From the NCBI GenBank assembly GCA_947044365.1, contig OX345650.1, positions 5,112,872 through 5,176,871 on the forward strand: a stretch of DNA of 64,000 nucleotides, given 5' to 3'. Of the stretch, positions 52,701 to 64,000 are shown one piece after another. Every line of letters begins with the position of its first letter. The stretch's first letter is position 1. The stretch is from Petrosia ficiformis (lineage: Eukaryota > Porifera > Demospongiae > Haplosclerida > Petrosiidae). A program made the translations under genes and the position numbers. The notes beneath the pieces are model-generated. The model worked only from the letters and a program-made list of their open reading frames with translations, was not told the DNA's origin and did no database searches.

Positions 52701-52923
52701 CTGTCAATAATCAATACATTATATGAACATATATACGTATATATATATATATATGCATTATATAATATATATATTTTTTTATTTATATTTTTGCAATTGA
52801 ATTACAGTACATACATAATATAGTTTATACCTCACGTGATTGAATCTGATAGAGTTTTAGTTCATTGCCATATGTGACAAACTCATCCTCTACATTTGGT
52901 GACCAGATAACCTGTCCAGCCAT
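43444..52923 (-). CDS. MIOS: GATOR2 subunit MIOS (WD40 + C-terminal zinc domain)
   Basis: About 30 short exons from the ATG at 52923 to the stop at 43444; clear ones include 52831-52923, ~52421-52508, ~51508-51596, ~51238-51340, ~49850-49965, ~48783-48887, ~47224-47366, ~45823-45948, ~45293-45450, ~44851-44922, ~43722-43811, 43574-43670 and 43444-43504. N-terminal WD40 blades match MIOS ([56 protein letters not shown]). The alpha-solenoid has [17 protein letters not shown] (human VRDRVAFACKFLSDTQ). The C-terminal zinc region has [40 protein letters not shown] and [10 protein letters not shown], with all Cys/His pairs present. Known role: GATOR2 subunit acting upstream of mTORC1 in amino-acid sensing at the lysosome. 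Introns contain very long tandem repeats and one hAT-like insertion. Confidence 0.93.
46040..46195. repeat. (ATCC)n microsatellite in MIOS intron
   Basis: About 155 bp of catccatccatc with attc variants. Confidence 0.92.
46384..46641. repeat. (ATAC)n microsatellite in MIOS intron
   Basis: About 260 bp with a higher-order unit marked by tgtacacatacatgtacata; the hAT-like element below is inserted at its right end and (ATAC)n resumes at 47090-47185. Confidence 0.93.
46644..47089. mobile_element. Non-autonomous hAT-like element (MIOS intron)
   Basis: A 446-bp insertion with inverted ends CAGGGCTGTATTTAGG / CCTAAATACAGCCCTG (16 bp, perfect). Next to each end are long G/C runs (gggggggtggggggg and ccccccctt). 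CAGGG ends are typical of hAT transposons. The insertion splits an (ATAC)n tract, so an 8-bp duplication cannot be read unambiguously. There is no transposase frame inside. Confidence 0.78.
48000..48522. repeat. TATC, ATAC and CA microsatellites in MIOS intron
   Basis: (TATC)n-like at 48008-48115, then (ATAC)n with (ATGC)n, (CACG)n and (CA)n from 48222 to 48520; a MIOS exon lies between them near 48126-48205. Confidence 0.9.
49195..49310. repeat. GGA/GAA purine-rich tract in MIOS intron
   Basis: About 115 bp of aggaggaggagg on the plus strand, which is a pyrimidine tract in the gene sense. Confidence 0.85.
49485..49592. repeat. (GATA)n/(GGATA)n microsatellite in MIOS intron
   Basis: About 105 bp of gatagatagatggatagata. 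Confidence 0.92.
49982..51228. repeat. 1.25-kb GGACTATT/GGACTAAT minisatellite in MIOS intron
   Basis: The longest tandem array in the window: about 50 units of 20-26 bp (atggactattggactaatgg, ttgaatggactattgg) in irregular order, with a partly repeated higher-order pattern near 50500-50800 and 50900-51200. It fills the intron between exons at ~51238 and ~49965. Confidence 0.95.
52000..52400. repeat. 20-bp minisatellite in MIOS intron
   Basis: About 19 units of ccaaccccagtccaatagtc with variants. Some ~125-bp blocks are themselves duplicated (about 52090-52160 and 52210-52290). Confidence 0.93.
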
Positions 52924-53013
52924 ATTACAGGCTTGCACATGCAATTGGGTGGAGTTTTATAGGTGTGGCGACAACTTTAATTACTCCAGAACTTCCACAA
53001 ATTGTTAGTGAAG
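52924..53013. promoter_or_regulatory. 90-bp shared upstream region of MIOS and the aquaporin
   Basis: The shortest divergent gap in the window: 90 bp between start codons (78 if the aquaporin starts at 53002). Both 5' UTRs must be very short or overlap. Confidence 0.6.
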
Positions 53014-53784
53014 ATGCCTACCTCTTCTGTTGTTGTTCCACTGTGGTCTCTAGTATCGTTTCTGATTGTATATCTCGTTGTATTACTCGTCAGACAAATT
53101 TGTAACCAGACAAACCAGTATTACAAGTTAATCAATGAAATTGCATGTACTATCTTGTGGTTAGCATGGTGTTTTGAAATGCAAGTTGTTAAAAATGAGC
53201 ACACACAATGGATGACACTTGTAATTGCATTTATAATCCTTGCAGTACAACCACAGATATACGAAGATGCATTTGGGAACCCATGTGTATTAATGGTGTC
53301 ATATTTACGTGATAAAGTTTCAATACAGCAAGCGCTTCAACTCTTCCTTTGTCAACTAATATCCATACCCATTGCTACTCTACTTGTCTGTCTCATTTGG
53401 TACTCTCTCTCTCCGCTCTCATCTGCTCATCCAAAAATGTTTGAAATAGATCAAGATGATTTCTTGCACGTTGGACTACCACAAGGAATATTGTGTGAAG
53501 CTCTAGTGACATTTATCGCATTCTTACCCGAGTTATTTATTAAATCTGGTATCTTGCTTGACCTGGTGTGTGCCTCAAATTTCATATTTCTAGGCTTAGT
53601 TTTTGGTAAATTCACTGGTGCCTGTTTCAACTCTCTCCCCATCACAGCTATGAGTATATTCTTCAATAGGCAGTCATGGACACAGCTAATCTTCGTCTAT
53701 TGGATTGGACCAGCTATTGGTGGCATCCTTGCCTGGAGAGTTCTAGTTAGCAGAAACGATGTCAAGAAACCCAAACTAGCATAG
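53014..53784 (+). CDS. Superaquaporin (AQP11/AQP12-like)
   Basis: Single-exon gene of 256 residues from the ATG at 53014 (MPTSSVVVPL); an in-frame ATG at 53002 would add four residues. Six hydrophobic segments are visible (e.g. SFLIVYLVVLLV, WMTLVIAFIILAV, FLCQLISIPIATLLVCLIWY, LIFVYWIGPAIGGILAWRVL). The first pore box is AFGNPCVLMV: NPC instead of NPA is the hallmark of AQP11-like superaquaporins. The second box is GACFNSLPIT, so the expected NPA is NSL. The C-terminus is Lys-rich (VKKPKLA). Known AQP11-type role: intracellular (ER) water, glycerol or peroxide transport. It is the only intronless gene here, which could reflect ancient retroposition or intron loss. Confidence 0.83.
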   Translation: MPTSSVVVPLWSLVSFLIVYLVVLLVRQICNQTNQYYKLINEIACTILWLAWCFEMQVVKNEHTQWMTLVIAFIILAVQPQIYEDAFGNPCVLMVSYLRDKVSIQQALQLFLCQLISIPIATLLVCLIWYSLSPLSSAHPKMFEIDQDDFLHVGLPQGILCEALVTFIAFLPELFIKSGILLDLVCASNFIFLGLVFGKFTGACFNSLPITAMSIFFNRQSWTQLIFVYWIGPAIGGILAWRVLVSRNDVKKPKLA

Positions 53785-54461
53785 TTTTATACATGAAATA
53801 TAGGTTACCATAGAAACAATCATGAACAAGTAATATTCAGCTGCGTATTCAATTATCACATGTACATTTTAATTTATTAGTCTCATTCTAACTATTTTTG
53901 ACATAGGAATGGGACCACACCAAAATATAATGATATCGTGTAAGACATGTATATATGAAACCCAGCTTATTACATAATACATGTACATTGCATATGTTAC
54001 TATAAATAGTAACAAAACAACAACCCATCCACTATAAATAGTAACAAAACAACAACCCATCCACTATTTATAGTAACAAAACAACAACCCATCCACTATT
54101 TATAGTAACAAAACAGCATACAAGATGACTGCCTAGAATGTATGTTACATACACATAATAGTTGTAAAGGTGAGGTGTAGTAATGTAGTTAACTCTTAAC
54201 AAAACCTTATGAATGAAGTGGATAATAATTACAACTACCATATAGCCACACAAGTTGTTAACACAACATCATAAAGTAATTATAAATAACTATTAACTAT
54301 ATATATCTATTGAATACCAGCCAACAGTCAGTCTAAACAAAGATAATAATACAAACATACTACGAGCTGAGAACTATTACAAATATTAACAAGAGGAATT
54401 GATGCCACAAACCCTATCAACTAATCAAAAAAAAACAACAGAATCGTATAATAAAATTAAT
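53785..54461. other. Convergent gap between aquaporin and ARPC2
   Basis: 677 bp with no exon. Positions 53997-54115 hold four ~32-bp units (agtaacaaaacaacaaccca); the core alternates actataaatag and actatttatag, the reverse complement of each other. Confidence 0.7.
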
Positions 54462-56393
54462 TCATTGTTGAAATACTTTTTTTAAATGTTTCCAATTATT
54501 TTCGGAAAGTGCGGCCACTGTAAAGAAATGGAGATATATGTTATAAGATTATAAATACACCATGACTTATGTTGTCTTGTTACCATAACAACCACGAGAT
54601 CACATGACATGCTTAAATCATGCAATACAATTAAATAATATTGCAATGCAAAATGAACGCCCGACACCATATCATGGTAACACTCATTACTTACGAAATG
54701 GTCTTCTTTTCTGTTACTTTGACTTCAGGTCTAGCTCGATTCAAAACCTTTAATAGAGCTGTTGTCCTTGCACGCATACGGGAATGCAGATATGCCTATT
54801 GAATATATAATATATAAAGTATTGTTATTATATACAACACACCCCATTAATTGTGCCACACCCAGTTAATTAATTGTCCACACCCACTTTTGACCCCCAT
54901 TAATTGTGCCACACCCAGTTAATTAATTGACCACACCCACCTTTGAACATTTGATATGATAGTGCAAATAGTCTCTAAATGTATGAATCAAATTAATAGT
55001 TTTCTCTCGTGTCGCTGGATCCTTGAAATGACGGGGGAACAGTACTAAAGAGAAAGAATATATAATTACATAATTATTACATATACATAGTATTATATAC
55101 GTAATCACAAATAATATAATTATATATACATATGGATACATACATATATACGTATACATTAATCTTACCAAATGTAATGTAACCAACATTAGCACCAGTT
55201 AAAGCATCGGTACCCTCCAGTTCCTGAGGAGGTTCCGCATGAGAGAAGAGGACTTGAGGTGCTGTTTGACTACCACGTCTACCTTCTTTAAACTCCTAGA
55301 GAATTAGAGAAGTAATTTAAATCAACGGATCTTCCTCTATGAAGGTGTTTCAACAAGAAAGTTTGTTTGAGTGGTTACCATGTTTTGAGGTATGCTTCAT
55401 GTAACCTAAGGCCTTTAATTACAGTATATATGGTACTATTATAAGCAGTATACAGTTGAGAGTGGGATTTCAATATTACAATATATATTTAGTATAGTAC
55501 CATATATGTTCTAATTATTTCATGCTACACATGTAGGTGAGTGGTATGAGATCTATCTCTCTCTTCTCTCACACACAATCACACGTACCTGCATAAATAC
55601 TTTACCAATAATGACATCATCATCGTCTGTGAATATAGTACTAAATATAACTGTGACACGATCCTTCTGAGCTGATACATACCTGTATCATATCAATATC
55701 ACATGACTATCATGTGATTAATCAATTAGTTAGGGTATGGCTTACATTGTTTCCTGTTCTCGGTAGTGGACTATGGCTGTTGACTTTTCGCCACCTTTTG
55801 ATTGAACATCGAAATATTTTTCGAATACTGAAGCAAAGCAATTTCTTTTCAAGAGAGCAATCTTCTTTGCTAGCTCATCTAGAAATATATACTAATAATA
55901 TACTAAAAATACACTAAAAATTTACTAATAATATACTAATGATATACTAGTGTACTAAATAATAAACTAATAATATACTAATAATATGCTATTAATACAC
56001 TAATAATATACTAAGAGACAGTTACCACATAATCTAGGAATATCATTAACTGACTCTTACCAGGATTACTAGGAAGATTTTCCAGAGATACTTCAAGAGA
56101 AATATCATAACTGGATTCAACATCACCAATCATAAGATCACCATATACACTTTGTAAATACTGTAATGGGAAACAAATGTATGTACGTATGTATGTATGT
56201 GTGTGTATGTATCTATGTGTGTGTATGCATGTATGTATGTATGTATGTGTGTGTATGCATGTATGTATGTATGTATGTTTGTATGTATGTATGTATGTAT
56301 GTGTGTATGTATGTATTTATGTATGTATGTATGTATGTATGTATGTATGTATGTATGTATGTGTGAATGTATGTATTTATGTATGTATGTATG

Positions 56394-56425
<32 letters not shown>

Positions 56426-57702
56426 AATGTATGTACTTATGTATGAATGTATGTATGTATGTATGTATGTATGTATGTATGTATGTATGTATGTATGTAT
56501 GTATGTACATGTACATGCATCTGTAGTTTGGTAATGACCATATATGACCAAAACAAACATGACAGGATCACAATATACAAGTATACATATACATGTATAC
56601 AGTATGTATATATAGTATATACATATACCCACAACACTTACCCCATCAGCTCCATGCTGTTGTAAGTCATTATAAAACTTCAATGAGATACTTATCTAAA
56701 TTTACAGAAGAAAAGATAAACGATATATAGACACAATATAAATACATACTCTTATTCTGTTCTTGTCACCATCGGGATTAGAAACATGAAATAATACTCC
56801 ATCAAAATCTATTTAGAAATTACACACGATTAATAAACATTATCATTACATATAAAGTACACCAAAAACAATTTACAAGATAATCACATACATACATATA
56901 TGTACATATATTGATAACCACATATGAAGATACTGAAAGTATTGCTAATTATACACACACATACACACACCTGCAACCGTTATATCTACACCTTCTGGTT
57001 TCCCTCCGGCAGCACTATTGAAAAAAATAATTAATAATTTATGTGTGCGTATATCAATAGATATGCACGTGTACATCTAAATCTTTAGGGCATCTTGACA
57101 ATTGGTTCCGTAACCATGGCAACCGTGTCTAAATCTCTGAGTTTCATATACATATGAGTACAGCTAAATCTTCAGAGTACCCTAATAATTGGTTCCATAA
57201 CCTTGGCAACTGTGTCTATATATCTGAGCTTGATATATATATATGTGTGTGTGTACCCTGAACCAGAGAATAGTAAAACATTTATTATGTAAGTTTACTC
57301 CAGCCTCTCTCCCTCCCTTCCTTTTATTGCTATATCTTCAGTTGTGTGATGCTTTTATAGTTCGCTCACTACCTGGGAGTAAATATTCTAATCTTCTCTA
57401 TGGAGGAAAAACCAGTTAGTTTCATTTCACTTAATCACAGAGCAATGGATTATCATTAGTGCATACCAAGTCTTTATATAACAGTTACTATTAGTCGGTT
57501 ACTAAAAGTCTATTTGCATATCACAAGGTACACACACACACACATTAATATATATATATACCACTTAGTTGTTACAATATTTCACTCACTGCTTCCCTCA
57601 TTTTTTCTAAAATATAAACGTATATATACTTTCTATGGACCTTTTGAATCGCTGTATTAACAGTTCTTCGATAATCTTGTTCCTGAATTCCAGTAAAATC
57701 AT
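54462..57702 (-). CDS. ARPC2: Arp2/3 complex subunit 2 (ARPC2, p34)
   Basis: About 11 exons: ~57643-57702 ([15 protein letters not shown]), ~56972-57017, ~56748-56812, ~56640-56697, ~56060-56161, ~55746-55879, ~55590-55682, ~55171-55297, ~54942-55045, ~54694-54796 and 54462-54522, about 300 residues as in human. Matches are near-identical: [74 protein letters not shown] followed by [15 protein letters not shown], and [20 protein letters not shown]. Known role: core scaffold of the Arp2/3 actin-branching complex, contacting the mother filament. The donor of the first exon (gtccat) is weak, so that boundary is uncertain. It lies 210 bp downstream of FMNL on the same strand. Confidence 0.96.
55416..55516. 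mobile_element. Small MITE, family B, copy 3 (ARPC2 intron)
   Basis: About 100 bp with inverted ends gtatatatggtactat and atagtaccatatat, bounded by TAATTA; the best-preserved of three copies. Confidence 0.65.
56175..56515. repeat. (TATG)n microsatellite in ARPC2 intron
   Basis: About 340 bp of tatgtatgtatg with tgtgtg and tgaatg variants; open in several frames on both strands but not coding. Confidence 0.95.
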
Positions 57703-57912
57703 TTTGTCACTAGATAAGACAAGAGAGAAGGAGAGAAAGTATGTGCACAAAAATGGTTGCGGTGGTGGGTGTGGCTTACATCACGTGACTTCAGAGGTTA
57801 ATTAATCAATTATTAATTAATAACTAGTTGTAATAAAAACACAACACACTATAGATAAAGGATGACAATAATGTATATACAAACTTTACAAATCAAGAAA
57901 TATAATTATTTT
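57703..57912. other. 210-bp head-to-tail gap between FMNL stop and ARPC2 start
   Basis: It must contain the FMNL 3' end and the ARPC2 promoter or trans-splice site. I see no canonical AATAAA in FMNL sense within it. Confidence 0.55.
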
Positions 57913-63377
<5,465 letters not shown>

Positions 63378-63413
63378 GTATGTGTACATGAGAAAATCAC
63401 ATATGAAAACAGA

Positions 63414-64000
63414 TGTTATATAATGTACAGTAGTGTATACTGTATAGTATTATACATAATGTACAGTAGTGTATACTGTATAGTATTATACATAATGTAC
63501 AGTAGTGTATACTGTATGGTATTATACATAATGTACAGTAGTGTATACTGTATGGTATTATACATAATGTACAGTAGTGTATACTGTATACTATTATACA
63601 TAATGTACAGTAGTGTATACTGTATGGTATTATACATAATGTACAGTAGTGTATACTGTATAGTATTATACATAATGTACAGTAGTGTATACTGTATGGT
63701 ATTATACATAATGTACAGTAGTGTATACTGTATGGTATTATACATAATGTACAGTAGTGTATACTGTATGGTATTATACATAATGTACAGTAGTGTATAC
63801 TGTATGGTATTATACATAATGTACAGTAGTGTATACTGTATAGTATTATACATAATGTACAGTAGTGTATACTGTATAGTATTATACATAATGTACAGTA
63901 GTGTATACTGTATGGTATTATACATAATGTACAGTAGTGTATACTGTATGGTATTATACATAATGTACAGTAGTGTATACTGTATGGTATTATACATAAT
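63414..64000. repeat. 36-bp satellite-like array at the right edge (FMNL intron)
   Basis: At least 16 copies of a 36-bp unit (ataatgtacagtagtgtata ... gtattatac) that continue past the window end. Copies differ mainly at one site (tatag or tatgg), so the array is young or homogenised. The 193-residue open frame across it is a repeat artefact. Confidence 0.96.

Noticed and set aside
63416..63997. 193-residue frame of a 12-residue repeat
   Set aside because: A 36-bp satellite unit that happens to lack stops; it lies in an FMNL intron.

Overview
This is intron-rich, AT-rich animal nuclear DNA. It carries sixteen recognisable eukaryotic genes, split into many small exons by mostly short GT-AG introns and packed with only about 60-460 bp between most neighbours. 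Kinesin-1, dynactin, a NOSTRIN-type F-BAR/SH3 protein, a PH+PTB docking adaptor, MIOS, an FMNL formin and ANKAR together indicate a metazoan. The compactness, short introns and heavy load of micro- and minisatellites inside introns suggest a non-bilaterian such as a demosponge. The species is an inference; no lineage-specific marker was identified. I see no bacterial genes, CRISPR arrays, viral genes or complete autonomous transposons.

Layout, left to right: TLK-like kinase 5' part (-, runs off the left edge); NOL11 (+); ANKAR (-); ACL4-like TPR protein (-); YBEY (+); PRPS (-); NOSTRIN-like (-); PTGES3/p23 (+); DCTN2 (-); KIF5 kinesin-1 heavy chain (+); a gene-poor 3 kb stretch with tandem repeats and a tRNA-derived inverted pair; PH+PTB adaptor (-); RPA3 (+); MIOS (-, about 30 exons); an intronless superaquaporin (+); ARPC2 (-); FMNL formin (-, 5' part runs off the right edge). 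Exons were assembled by hand from splice consensus, reading-frame phase and family similarity. For PRPS, p23, KIF5, RPA3, YBEY and the adaptor the exon phases close exactly (318, 161, 1012, 111, 163 and 467 codons).

The strongest architectural signal is that all six plus-strand genes start 90-231 bp from the start of a divergent minus-strand gene (TLK/NOL11, ACL4/YBEY, NOSTRIN/PTGES3, DCTN2/KIF5, adaptor/RPA3, MIOS/AQP). Some partners are functionally related: DCTN2 (dynein side) with KIF5 (kinesin), and ACL4 with YBEY (both ribosome biogenesis/RNA). ARPC2 and FMNL, both actin nucleation factors, lie in tandem 210 bp apart. Non-coding DNA holds several short inverted-repeat elements, including one insertion for which a second copy of the host repeat preserves the empty site. 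I did not find a clearly new multi-gene system. The best leads are a hydrophobic, possibly tail-anchored C-terminus on the KIF5 gene, a superaquaporin with an altered second pore box, and the undescribed small transposon families.
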